The notes under the pieces: generated by a model | What the model saw: only the letters and a program-made list of their open reading frames with translations | Told to the model about the DNA's origin: nothing | Database searches by the model: none | Part shown: piece after piece, positions 18,402 to 27,511 of the stretch | Layout: the number at the start of each line of letters is the position of its first letter | Numbering within the stretch: the first letter of the stretch is position 1 | Source: Niallia alba | GTDB lineage: Bacteria > Bacillota > Bacilli > Bacillales > Cytobacillaceae | Assembly: GCF_012933555.1 (NCBI RefSeq) | Contig: NZ_JABBPK010000001.1 | Location: 3,636,001-3,700,000, forward strand | Direction of reading: 5' to 3' | Length of the DNA stretch: 64,000 nucleotides | Translations under genes and position numbers: made by a program

Positions 18402-20522
18402 CTACTGCTTTTCTTCTAACCACAAGATGCTTGTTACTCCGCGTGGGTAGTATTTGCTTCCCGCAATTTCTCCTGCTATTATTTGATCACTCCAACTCCA
18501 AATGGACAGTTCGGGATGTGTTAGCCATTCTACATGTGTAGCATCAGCCTTTGCTCCTTTTTCATCCCAGTTCCAGCCCAGAATTTCTCGAGCGATAAAT
18601 TGGCATAAATAAATTTTACTTAGCCAAGAATTATTACTTGTCGATGAAATTTTCCAGCCACCATCTTCAAATAAACAATTTCCTTCTGTTAAAACTGTTT
18701 CAAAATGTGTTTTTAATGCTTGAATGTATGCCCCGAAACAACCATTCACATCTAATGCATCCTTACAGTTTGTAAAGTATGGGAATATTAATCCTTCAAT
18801 TGCTGGAATAATTTTCGAGTCATTGCCTTCACCGATGACAGCTGGAATATAACCAGCTTCCGTTACATGCTCCACAATCGTTGCCGCACATTTTTCTGCT
18901 TGTTCTCCAGCAATTTTGGCTAACTCTGTTCGCTCATTCTCTGCAAATATTCTTTCAAGCGCAATATAGGAAGCCCATATTTTTCCTGCGAGATAAATAT
19001 TGTTTCTTGCCTGCCCTAAAGACACATCAAGGCTGTCATAGGTGGTAATTTCTGCACCGCCCATTACTCTCGAAGAATCTAATCCCATTAAGCCGTTACG
19101 TTTATCTGGTTCTGGATGATCTCGATTTAACATACTATCAAAACATCGTTCCACTATTTCTAAATTCGCATCCAGCCACTCTTTATCCTCTGTATGGCTA
19201 ACATAAAGAGCAGCACATAATACCCAGTTTACTAGCTGTTCATGTGTCATGTGTGAGAAGCATCCGTCTAAGCCATATAATTCATAGGATGAATAATGAG
19301 GACGAGATATAGTATTCGCTACGCCCATATCATGGGTAAAACTTATGCCGCCTGGATATTCTGTATCATCATTTGGAAACCGAACGGTATCTTCATAACT
19401 AAATCGTTGTACAAACATATCTAATTCATTTTTCACTGTCCATGGATTCATCCTTAGTTCATAGAAAATCTGATCCACTGTTAAATCGAAGGTATTCATC
19501 ATTCGATATTCCCCTTCGTTTACCACCCAAAAAGGCTCACCATAATTATCTAAGAGTTGCGTAGAACCGTAATAGCTGCGAATAGAGTGAATTAACATAA
19601 ACTTTTGATCTTCTGATAAATGATTTGTACTATCTATTTTTTTATTCGCATTTTTCGCTCTGTCTGCAAGTGGATCAAAGTTTTTAAGCGCATATTCAGC
19701 AACAGACTCGATATTATTAAAGAAGTTTGTATAGTAATAAGAAGTATCCATTCCTGCAGTTACAATCCCACCTCTATAAAAACAGATGGCAAATTGGTAT
19801 GTTCTTTTTTCTCCTGCTGGAACATCCATAACAAGTGCTCCTAAAGGTCCTAATCCAAATGTCCAATTCTCTTCTTCAGGAGTTGTTAGAATATTTTCCA
19901 AACTAAAGTGCATTGCTGATTTTACATCAGGATTATTGGATACAATAGCAGTCAATCTGCCTTGACCAATACCTGCAAAGCCATCCATTGTATCATCGAC
20001 TCTTCGCATCGATGAATAAGGATCACTCCCCTGATAGCCGAAAAAAGCCCGTCTATTTCTTGTTCCATTTGTATTATCTACTGTCAATTCAGCAAGTACA
20101 GCTGGCAAAATAGTACTTTTCAATTCTTCTTCATTTGCAGCTTTTGGATCTGGAACACCTTCCACTTGGGAGTAAATAGTAAAAGATAGATCCTCAGATT
20201 CCCATGTATCTGTTCCAAGTTGAAAATTACGTTTTATTTTATCTTTAGAGATAGGAAAAATTATATTAGGCTTATCAGGATCTGGATCCATATTTTCAAT
20301 ATCATACCTTTTACTTTCATCATCCTCTTGATACGCAAAGAATGGAAATGCTTGATATGTCCCTTTTTTGTCTAAAACTTCAGCCCCAATATAAATATTT
20401 TGTTTAGGAGAACGACCTAGCTCTAAATCTAATCCGCCACCTGCACCTGGAAAACCTAGTGTGAAGCTGGAAAACGCTCCTATTGGAGAATGATGAGCAT
20501 TAAAAAATGAATTTTTTGGCAT
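18402..20522 (-). CDS. GH52 beta-xylosidase
   Basis: A 706-residue cytoplasmic enzyme of the small GH52 family. The N-terminus (FFNAHHSPIGAFSSFTLGFP) is diagnostic. Glu336 in VVNEGEYRMMNTFD and Asp496 in EITTYDSLDV correspond to nucleophile Glu335 and acid Asp495 of Geobacillus XynB2, with an offset of one. Length agrees with the family (about 705). It releases xylose from the non-reducing end of imported xylo-oligomers. It follows the XynEFG-like importer, 22 bases after the permease, and could replace the broken GH39 enzyme. Confidence 0.95.
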   Translation of the reverse strand: MPKNSFFNAHHSPIGAFSSFTLGFPGAGGGLDLELGRSPKQNIYIGAEVLDKKGTYQAFPFFAYQEDDESKRYDIENMDPDPDKPNIIFPISKDKIKRNFQLGTDTWESEDLSFTIYSQVEGVPDPKAANEEELKSTILPAVLAELTVDNTNGTRNRRAFFGYQGSDPYSSMRRVDDTMDGFAGIGQGRLTAIVSNNPDVKSAMHFSLENILTTPEEENWTFGLGPLGALVMDVPAGEKRTYQFAICFYRGGIVTAGMDTSYYYTNFFNNIESVAEYALKNFDPLADRAKNANKKIDSTNHLSEDQKFMLIHSIRSYYGSTQLLDNYGEPFWVVNEGEYRMMNTFDLTVDQIFYELRMNPWTVKNELDMFVQRFSYEDTVRFPNDDTEYPGGISFTHDMGVANTISRPHYSSYELYGLDGCFSHMTHEQLVNWVLCAALYVSHTEDKEWLDANLEIVERCFDSMLNRDHPEPDKRNGLMGLDSSRVMGGAEITTYDSLDVSLGQARNNIYLAGKIWASYIALERIFAENERTELAKIAGEQAEKCAATIVEHVTEAGYIPAVIGEGNDSKIIPAIEGLIFPYFTNCKDALDVNGCFGAYIQALKTHFETVLTEGNCLFEDGGWKISSTSNNSWLSKIYLCQFIAREILGWNWDEKGAKADATHVEWLTHPELSIWSWSDQIIAGEIAGSKYYPRGVTSILWLEEKQ

Positions 20523-20544
20523 TGTTATTAATTCCTCCCTTTCC

Positions 20545-21441
20545 TTATCCTTTTACAGATCCAGCAGCTAATCCTTCTACAATTTTATTACTTAATACGA
20601 TGAAGGCAATTAAAATTGGAATAATACTAATCATTAAAGTTGCGCCAATAGCTCCCCAATCTGTTAAATATTGACCGACAAAGTTATTCACACCAACGGT
20701 TAATGTTTTCCATTTATCTGAGCTAATGAATGTATTAACGAACACAAATTCATTCCAGTTATAAATCATATTGATAATAACAACGGTTGCCATAACGGGA
20801 GTTGTCATTGGTAGCGTGATTTGAAAGAATATGCGATGAATCGAACAACCATCCATTACAGCTGCTTCTTCTAATTCACGCGGTAATGCTTGATAGAATC
20901 CTAATAAAATCATTATAGTTAATGGCAGATTAAACGCTGTATACGATAAGATAATCGATAGCGGATTATCGATTAGTTGTAATTGATTAAAGAAACTAAA
21001 TAAAGGAATCAATGTGGAATGCAAGGGAATCATGATTCCTACCATAAATAAACCAAGAACCATTTTACTTAGTTTCCAATGCATTCTTGTAATTGCAAAG
21101 GTAACAAAACTTGCCAAAATGACTGTTAAAACTACTGCAATAACGGTAATCCAAACACTGTTAAAGAAATATTGGCTAATATTCCCTTGTGTCCATACTT
21201 TTACATAGTTCCCCCATTGCGGATCCTTAGGAAGAGCAAATGGAGATAAGCCAAACACTTCTTGATTTGTTTTTAAAGAAAAGAAGAACAACCAAATGAG
21301 TGGATATATTTGAAAAATGGCAATTATTCCAAGCACTAAATACAAAAAGCCGTATCCTATTTTACTTCCAATAGATCCTTTTATTTTAGGAGATGTGGAT
21401 AAATCAGTTTTATTATTTTTTTGAACCACTACTTCACTCAT
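20545..21441 (-). CDS. ABC transporter permease, CUT1 type (XynG-like)
   Basis: A 298-residue membrane protein of the MalG/AraQ type with six helices and EAA loop EEAAVMDGCSIHRIFFQITLP. It ends IVEGLAAGSVKG, as in this family. It forms the importer with the permease immediately upstream (15 bases apart) and the lipoprotein at 22555-23874. Specificity for xylo-oligosaccharides is inferred from GH52 and from similarity in gene order to the Geobacillus xynDCEFG locus. Confidence 0.88.
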   Translation of the reverse strand: MSEVVVQKNNKTDLSTSPKIKGSIGSKIGYGFLYLVLGIIAIFQIYPLIWLFFFSLKTNQEVFGLSPFALPKDPQWGNYVKVWTQGNISQYFFNSVWITVIAVVLTVILASFVTFAITRMHWKLSKMVLGLFMVGIMIPLHSTLIPLFSFFNQLQLIDNPLSIILSYTAFNLPLTIMILLGFYQALPRELEEAAVMDGCSIHRIFFQITLPMTTPVMATVVIINMIYNWNEFVFVNTFISSDKWKTLTVGVNNFVGQYLTDWGAIGATLMISIIPILIAFIVLSNKIVEGLAAGSVKG

Positions 21442-21456
21442 GATTATCTCTCTCCT

Positions 21457-22335
21457 TTAGTACTGAGCATCTTCTTTTGATGCTGTTAATTTTTGTATTA
21501 CCCATGTCATGACAAGACAGATCACTAGTAACGCAAACCCAATTGCACTACCGTAGCCGAAATTATATGTTTTGAATGCTTCCTTATACATATAAGATGC
21601 CATTACTTCACTAGCTCCGTTTGGTCCTCCACCAGTCATTACATAGATTAAATCAAAGTATTTTAATGACCCTACAATTGCTAATACGATTGTTACTTTT
21701 ATTACGGGAGCAATCAATGGAAGCTTAATCTTATAAGCTATTTGAAATGGTGTTGCTCCATCAATTTTTGCTGCCTCAATAATTTCGTCTGGCACTCCTT
21801 TTAATGCTGCATAATAAATAATGATATAAAATCCAGCATATTGCCATACAATTGGAATGAAAATGGAGTATAGTACTAAATTAGGATCAGCCAGCCATAT
21901 CGGTGTATTTACGACCCCAAACATTTCTAATAGTTTGTTTAGCATTCCATTTGTTGGATCAAAAATTTTCAACCATAACTGGGCAATCGCTACAGAAGAC
22001 AATAACATAGGAATTAAGTAAATTTTACGAAGTAATCCTGCCCCTTTTATCTTACTTGCTAAAATTAATGAAATTACTAAATAGGCAATTAAACTAATTG
22101 CAGAAAAAACAGCTAATAAAACCGAATGATAAGTACTCGTCCAAAACATTTTATCTTTCATAAGCTGTATATAATTATCTAGCCCTATAAAGGTCTTAGC
22201 TCCTATACCGTCCCAATCCATTAAGCCATAATATCCTGTTAATATAATAGGAATATAGATTAAAATTAAAATGAGTAACAGTGCAGGGAGCACATAAAGG
22301 GTAATAATCCATTTATTCGACATCACGTTTTTCAT
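21457..22335 (-). CDS. ABC transporter permease, CUT1 type (XynF-like)
   Basis: A 292-residue MalF/UgpA-type permease with EAA loop IEAAKIDGATPFQIAYKIKLP and about six helices; the N-terminal tail is short. It is preceded by a 219-base gap containing a long hairpin (22363-22449), which may adjust permease expression relative to the abundant binding protein upstream. Confidence 0.88.
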   Translation of the reverse strand: MKNVMSNKWIITLYVLPALLLILILIYIPIILTGYYGLMDWDGIGAKTFIGLDNYIQLMKDKMFWTSTYHSVLLAVFSAISLIAYLVISLILASKIKGAGLLRKIYLIPMLLSSVAIAQLWLKIFDPTNGMLNKLLEMFGVVNTPIWLADPNLVLYSIFIPIVWQYAGFYIIIYYAALKGVPDEIIEAAKIDGATPFQIAYKIKLPLIAPVIKVTIVLAIVGSLKYFDLIYVMTGGGPNGASEVMASYMYKEAFKTYNFGYGSAIGFALLVICLVMTWVIQKLTASKEDAQY

Positions 22336-22362
22336 TTTCTGCTCTCCCTCCTTATTGATTAG

Positions 22363-22449
22363 GAAGGCTTTGTTAAAGGATAAGTTTGGATATTCTAATG
22401 AAGTAATGTTACATACATTAGACCAATATTATCGTTTAACAGAGCCTTC
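22363..22449. repeat. Long imperfect hairpin between binding protein and permease genes
   Basis: Outer arms GAAGGCTTTGTTAAAGGATAA and TTATCGTTTAACAGAGCCTTC pair with two mismatches, and an inner stem TCTAATG/CATTAGA is present. No T-run follows on the minus strand, so it is not a simple terminator. It may be an mRNA-stabilising hairpin or a small MITE. Confidence 0.55.
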
Positions 22450-22554
22450 TCTTAAAATCAATAATGTGATTATCATAACTATTTATTCAAAGTGATAATC
22501 TTTTATATAGTGGAATCCACCTGCTTTTTCTGATAGATTCCACCTGTTCTTTTG

Positions 22555-23874
22555 TTATTCTTCTTCAGCTAATGCTTGTTCTTGTTTTGCTGTGAATTCT
22601 TTTGGTGTTGCCTGACCGCCAAATAGTGATTGAATCATATCTAAATGTACTTGTGCTACACTAGAGCTCATTTGAACATCTGCATATAATGTTAAGTTTG
22701 ATGCCTCACCAAGATCATTTAAAATATCGATATACATTTGATCTAGCTCAATGTTTGAAGTGTCAACAACAGTTGCTGGAATTACCCCCGCATCTTTAAC
22801 AGAGTTTTTGCCCCATTCTTGTACTAAATAAGCAACAAAATCTTTTGCTTCTTCTTTTACTTTAGATTTCTCAGAAACAAACAATCCAACTCCAGGTCCA
22901 CCTACATAACTGTTAATATCACCTTTACCGCCTTCGTAAGTTGGAAACTTAAAGTATCCTACTTTATCTTTAAATTCTTGTGTAACATCTGGGCTAGTTG
23001 TATAGTTTGGCAATTCCCAAGTAGCCATTAAATACATAGCTGCTTGCTCATTCATAAAGTATCCTTTTGCCTCATCATTGGATAAACCGTTAAAACCTTT
23101 TACGAACCCGCCCATGTCCACTAATTTTTTGATTTCTTCAGCTGCTTGAACAAGTGCTGGATCTTCGAAACTACCGCTTCGATTAATTGCATTTGTTAGT
23201 ACTTCTGGTCCTCCAATTCTATCTGCAAGGTACATATACCACATAGAACCAGTCCAGCGATCTTTATTACCTAATGTGATTGGTGTAACACCATTATCAG
23301 TTAGTGTTTTAACAACAGTTAAAAATTCATCATATGTTTCAGGAACTTCTAGATTATATTTTTCAAAGATTTCTTTATTGTAATACACAGGTGTTATATT
23401 TAATTCGAGTGGAAGACCGTATGTTTTACCGTCTATGGCAAATGCTTCTGTCGTACCTGCAACAAATTGATCTTTAAAGTTGCTATCTATTACATCATCC
23501 AATGGAGCAAACATTTCACCTTTAACAAATGGCTGCATATATCCTGCTGCCCATGTTACCCCAACATCTGGAAGTTCATTAGACGCTGATAGTACTTTAA
23601 TTTTATCTTTATATTGCTCGTTTCCAAGAATCTCTGTTTGAACTTTTACATCTGGGTGGTCTTTTTCATATTGCTTAATGATATCGTTTACAATTGTGAA
23701 CTGTGCTTTCGAGCTCCCCTCTGGCCATAGATGCATAAATTTAATTACTGTTTTATCCCCATCTTTTGAAGCGCTTTCATCGTTCGAAGAAGTGGATGAA
23801 GAACATCCTGCTAAAACTAAAACCATTAATAAAGCAATAGATAATAGTGCTGACATTGCTTTTCTATGAAACAT
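22555..23874 (-). CDS. Sugar ABC transporter substrate-binding lipoprotein (XynE-like)
   Basis: A 439-residue family 1 solute-binding protein. The signal peptide has lipobox LAGC with the lipidated Cys24, followed by a Ser-rich linker. The FMHLWPEGSS and TWAAGYMQPF regions are typical of oligosaccharide-binding proteins. It is encoded directly after the response regulator (112 bases), the arrangement in which the two-component system senses sugar and activates the binding-protein gene. The likely ligand, xylo-oligosaccharide, is inferred. Confidence 0.87.
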   Translation of the reverse strand: MFHRKAMSALLSIALLMVLVLAGCSSSTSSNDESASKDGDKTVIKFMHLWPEGSSKAQFTIVNDIIKQYEKDHPDVKVQTEILGNEQYKDKIKVLSASNELPDVGVTWAAGYMQPFVKGEMFAPLDDVIDSNFKDQFVAGTTEAFAIDGKTYGLPLELNITPVYYNKEIFEKYNLEVPETYDEFLTVVKTLTDNGVTPITLGNKDRWTGSMWYMYLADRIGGPEVLTNAINRSGSFEDPALVQAAEEIKKLVDMGGFVKGFNGLSNDEAKGYFMNEQAAMYLMATWELPNYTTSPDVTQEFKDKVGYFKFPTYEGGKGDINSYVGGPGVGLFVSEKSKVKEEAKDFVAYLVQEWGKNSVKDAGVIPATVVDTSNIELDQMYIDILNDLGEASNLTLYADVQMSSSVAQVHLDMIQSLFGGQATPKEFTAKQEQALAEEE

Positions 23875-23986
23875 TAAAACTACCCCCTATACCATCCTAT
23901 TTATTTACTTTTTTCTTACAAATAAAGTCTATCATTATTAGATTTTCTAAAAAAGGTAACAATGATTAGAAAAAGTTCAACTATTT

Positions 23987-24772
23987 TTAGAAAGCCCTTT
24001 CATTATTTGTTTTTCGGTAAGCGCTCGGTGTCTTTCCTTCTAGCTCTTTAAAGATTTTAATAAAGTATTTAGCTGTTTTATATCCTGATTCTTCTGCAAT
24101 ATCAGTAATGGAGAGCTTTGTAGAGATAAGCAGATTTTTGGCATGCTGAATTCTTCTTCTCATGATATATTCACTAAACGTTAAACGAATCTCCTCTTTA
24201 AATAGCACACTAAAATAGCTCGGATTTAAATAAACATGATCGGCTACATCACGTTGAGTTAATTCTTCTTTTAAATGCTTGTCAATATAAAGCAAAGCTT
24301 TCTGAATCGGCTCTCTTACCGATTCATTTGTTACTGTTGCATCTATTAACTTATTATCGACAACCCTTGAAATAATATCGGCTCTTTCTTTATCTTTATC
24401 AATTTTAATGGCATCTTCAACAGCTTCAATTAATTTCTTTTTACTAATTGGCTTTAATAAATAATTAATAACGCCTAATCGAAGAGCCTCTTGAGCATAT
24501 TCAAATTCCGAATAGGCGGAGATTACAATAACCACAGGCAGATATTTTTGATCTTTCATTGTTTTAAGCATGGTTATACCCGTAATTTTTGGCATGCGTA
24601 TATCTGTTATGAGGATGTTTACTTTTTGATTTTGCATGATGTCAATGGCAGTTTCTGCATTTTCTGCCGTCAAAATTTGAAATTGCCCGTTAGACCAGCT
24701 CTCCAACGTTTTTTTGATGCCTTCCCTTGATCTTGGCTCATCATCAACAATCAAAATGGTTTTCGCATACAT
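23987..24772 (-). CDS. AraC-type response regulator (YesN/XynC-like)
   Basis: A 261-residue protein. Residues 1-120 are a receiver domain with acidic pocket DD (10-11), phosphoacceptor Asp57 (LITDIRMP) and the Lys in YLLKPIS. The last 100 residues are an AraC-family double helix-turn-helix (LTQRDVADHVYLNPSYFS and KTAKYFIKIFKELEG). ATG 24772 follows GGAGGGA and comes one base after the kinase stop; an earlier in-frame ATG lies inside the kinase gene. By analogy with Geobacillus XynC it would activate the xylo-oligosaccharide importer genes. Confidence 0.88.
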   Translation of the reverse strand: MYAKTILIVDDEPRSREGIKKTLESWSNGQFQILTAENAETAIDIMQNQKVNILITDIRMPKITGITMLKTMKDQKYLPVVIVISAYSEFEYAQEALRLGVINYLLKPISKKKLIEAVEDAIKIDKDKERADIISRVVDNKLIDATVTNESVREPIQKALLYIDKHLKEELTQRDVADHVYLNPSYFSVLFKEEIRLTFSEYIMRRRIQHAKNLLISTKLSITDIAEESGYKTAKYFIKIFKELEGKTPSAYRKTNNERAF

Positions 24773-24773
24773 C

Positions 24774-26516
24774 TTACATCCCTCCATCTTTTGGAATTTC
24801 AAAAGAAATTAATGTTCCTTTATTTTCAGTACTTTCAATTATTAGTCCCTTTTGCTGCCTTTCCTGATAATAGAGTGTAAGCCTTTTATATACATTGGAA
24901 ATAGCCATTCCTTTGCCTGTAGCAGAAGTAATGCCTCCTCTTTCCATCGATTCCTTAATTCTTGATAATTTAGTCTCACTTATACCAATTCCATCATCTC
25001 TAACAATCACCTTTATGTGGTTATCTATTTCTGCTTGTTTCACCACTACATCAACAGTACATTGTCCTACCTTATTCTCTGCACCGTGTAATACAGCATT
25101 TTCTACTAATGGCTGTATTAAAAATTTTGGAATTTTAACCTCTTCAAATGCTTTTGGGAGATGTATATGCCATTTCAACTCTTCTCCAAATCGCATTTTC
25201 ATTATTTCCATATAATCTTCTATATGTGCTATCTCGTCTTTTATACGAACCCACTCATCTTCTGTAGATCGAGAAATAGTGTATCGAAATAAATTAGACA
25301 TAGTAACTACAAGCTCTGCTAACTCTTCCTCGTCTTTTTCTTCTAGCGACCAATGAAGGGCATCTAGTGTATTAAATAAAAAGTGAGGATTGATTTGTGC
25401 CTGCAAAGCTCTTAATTCACTTCTACTTCGAAAAATTTCCTTTTGATAAACCATCGTTATCAAATGGTTTGTTTCTTTTACGAGTTGATTATATGTACTA
25501 TTTAGTTCATTTATTTCATTGACTGAGGAGATGCTGGGTGTCAGCGGTAATGAACCTTCACTAGCGAATCTCATCGTATTTGTTAAGCGGATAATGGGCC
25601 GAGTGATAATATTCGAAAGAAAAAAAGAACAGACAAAGAAAATTAGCAGTCCAATTATACCAGCAAGAAGGATACTCGTTCGTAACACCGTAATGCCTTC
25701 TGTTAATGTATTGTACGGTGTCAAAATCAGGACAGTCCAACCTGTCATATAGGAAAAGTTTTTCGTGATCATGTAATCCTTTTCATTTATTTGAATTGTT
25801 TTTTTATTACTCTGTACGATTGGCTCACTTGACTGTTCAAAATTAGTGATTATTGGTTGATTTAATTGATCTAAAAGGATAAAATATTGATTTGTTTCAT
25901 CGGTAAGCGCTTGATTAGCAAACTGAAAATAATTATCATAAATACTAAAAAGCAGATATCCACCATTAGTAAAACTGCGATTAATTAGATTGACTCTCCT
26001 GATTGCGAGAAAATAATTGCTGTCATTAGGATCCTCTCCAATCCATACAAGACTTCCCTTTGCTTGATCAGCCTTTTCTACCCAACTCGCATCCAAACCA
26101 GTCATTATATTCGCATCATCAAGTGGCAAAATTCGTTTTTGATTACTTGTAAATAACTGAAAAGAAAAGATGCCATCAGAATTGGCCGTGATTGTATTAA
26201 CAGTTCCCATCAATTCTTGTTTTTCATAAAAAGTTACATTCTTTTGTTCATATTCCTTCGTTAAAAGCTTTTGTAACTTATCATTAGTTGCTGCTAATTT
26301 AGACGCCATATTTAACTGCTCATACAAAGTCTCGATTCTTCCGTTTGCTTCCACTGCGACTTGTTGAATTTGTTTTTCTGCATTATTTTTTAATAATGAC
26401 GATACTTGATTAAAAATCAATGTACTTACAAATAAAAGAACGACTACCATAACTGATAAAAATACAAATAAGATCTGATTCCGTAATGTATTCCATTTCC
26501 TTAATAAATTAAACAT
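24774..26516 (-). CDS. Sensor histidine kinase, YesM type (XynD-like)
   Basis: A 580-residue membrane kinase. It has one helix near residues 15-37, an extracellular sensor of about 230 residues, a second helix near 285-305, a HAMP segment, the His_kinase motif AQINPHFLFNTLDALHW with the phosphoacceptor His, and a HATPase with VENAVLHG and DDGIGI. ATG 26516 has AAAGG at good spacing; an upstream in-frame start at 26573 would overlap the promoter region. It is the first gene of the upstream block, one base from its regulator. Confidence 0.88.
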   Translation of the reverse strand: MFNLLRKWNTLRNQILFVFLSVMVVVLLFVSTLIFNQVSSLLKNNAEKQIQQVAVEANGRIETLYEQLNMASKLAATNDKLQKLLTKEYEQKNVTFYEKQELMGTVNTITANSDGIFSFQLFTSNQKRILPLDDANIMTGLDASWVEKADQAKGSLVWIGEDPNDSNYFLAIRRVNLINRSFTNGGYLLFSIYDNYFQFANQALTDETNQYFILLDQLNQPIITNFEQSSEPIVQSNKKTIQINEKDYMITKNFSYMTGWTVLILTPYNTLTEGITVLRTSILLAGIIGLLIFFVCSFFLSNIITRPIIRLTNTMRFASEGSLPLTPSISSVNEINELNSTYNQLVKETNHLITMVYQKEIFRSRSELRALQAQINPHFLFNTLDALHWSLEEKDEEELAELVVTMSNLFRYTISRSTEDEWVRIKDEIAHIEDYMEIMKMRFGEELKWHIHLPKAFEEVKIPKFLIQPLVENAVLHGAENKVGQCTVDVVVKQAEIDNHIKVIVRDDGIGISETKLSRIKESMERGGITSATGKGMAISNVYKRLTLYYQERQQKGLIIESTENKGTLISFEIPKDGGM

Positions 26517-26550
26517 CGATTTTATCGCCTTTCTCTTTATTTGCAACATT

Positions 26551-26596
26551 ATTATACCAAAAATTCCGCACACTTTGTTTATTCATTATACAAATA
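26551..26596 (-). promoter_or_regulatory. Promoter region with second copy of the palindromic operator
   Basis: TATAAT (minus; 26551-26556) lies 35 bases before the kinase start. The stretch TTTGTTTATTCATTATACAAA (26574-26594) matches the operator at 17453-17473 at all but one position. The shared site suggests that one repressor, plausibly XylR, controls both xylan blocks. Confidence 0.65.
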
Positions 26597-26648
26597 AACA
26601 TAATATTTAATTTGAATTCAAAGAAAATTTCAGATATATATGTAATAC

Positions 26649-26697
26649 AAAAAAGAGCCTGACCAATTACTTTTGTAATAAATTCAGACTCCCTTTT
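26649..26697 (-). terminator. Terminator downstream of fxsA
   Basis: The stem GAGTCTGAATTTATTAC / GTAATTGGTCAGGCTC with a short loop is followed by TTTTTT on the minus strand. A run of T on the plus side makes it possibly bidirectional. Confidence 0.6.
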
Positions 26698-26701
26698 TAT
26701 T

Positions 26702-26864
26702 TAGCTGTTTTCATAAAGTTTATTGCTTTAGCTCAGAGCCTGAATACACTTCAGCTCGGCAAGCCTTACGATATCTCATCTCTCCCGCTATACTAGGGTC
26801 TACGTGTATTCAGTCTGCTCAGTACCTCCTTTTCATATTAAAGACAACAATCTTTAAAAAACAG
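26702..26864. repeat. R3-type dispersed repeat
   Basis: It has outer arms AGCTGTTTTCATAAAGTTTATTG and GACAACAATCTTTAAAAAACAGG, and a core GAGCCTGAATACACTTC / ACGTGTATTCAGTCTGC. It lies after fxsA. Confidence 0.7.
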
Positions 26865-26873
26865 GTTTATCTA

Positions 26874-27263
26874 CTAATGAATAATGGTTACTCGATTTTT
26901 CTTTTGCAGCTTTCTTTGTATGCTTCTCATTAATAAGTTCTTTCCTATTCTCCTTGTAGGAGGGAATAGAATAATAACACCTACAATATCCGTTAGAAAT
27001 CCTGGAAACAGCAATAACAGTCCGCCTACAAGCACACAAAAGCTATCTAAAATAGCATCTCCTGGCATTATACCTTGATTTAACTGAACTTGGACATTGC
27101 GAATTGCCTTTAATCCTTGTTTCTTTAGTAAAACCCCACCTAAAATTCCTGTTCCAATTACTATAATTAAGGTTTCTGTTATTCCAATTATATTTCCAGC
27201 TAGAAGAAAGATTATAAGCTCGATTAGTGGCAATAGCAGCAAGCTGATAATAAAATTTCTCAA
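26874..27263 (-). CDS. fxsA: FxsA family membrane protein
   Basis: A 129-residue integral membrane protein with three to four hydrophobic segments and the FxsA signature LLLFPGFLTDIVGVIILFPPTRR in its second half. The E. coli homologue relieves F exclusion of phage T7; the cellular role in Bacillus is unknown. It stands alone after the pyk terminator. The start follows GAGGATG. Confidence 0.9.
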   Translation of the reverse strand: MRNFIISLLLLPLIELIIFLLAGNIIGITETLIIVIGTGILGGVLLKKQGLKAIRNVQVQLNQGIMPGDAILDSFCVLVGGLLLLFPGFLTDIVGVIILFPPTRRIGKNLLMRSIQRKLQKKNRVTIIH

Positions 27264-27436
27264 GTTGTCACCATCCTCATTTAATTTCCCTTTCTTTTTA
27301 TTATACCTTTTTTTGTTCCTTGCTGATAGTAGACAGCATCCGTTTCTCTTTTTATGTCATTGTAAAATTCTGTTATTCTGATTAGATAGCTACAATTGCT
27401 AGTATGGATTCCAATCCCAGTGTAGTAGCCGCCTAC

Positions 27437-27485
27437 AAAAAAAGAAGAATAGCCTTACCTATTAATTTAGGTAAGGCTATTCTTC
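27437..27485 (-). terminator. Terminator of the pfkA-pyk operon
   Basis: A 16-bp stem AAGAATAGCCTTACCT / AGGTAAGGCTATTCTT is followed on the minus strand by TTTTTTT, 27 bases after the pyk stop. Confidence 0.9.
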
Positions 27486-27511
27486 CTTTGGATTATTTAA
27501 TGATTCACAGA

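Noticed and set aside
25905-25918. cre-like sequence GGTAAGCGCTTGAT inside the kinase gene
   Set aside because: It lies far inside coding sequence with no promoter nearby. A roadblock role is possible but unsupported.
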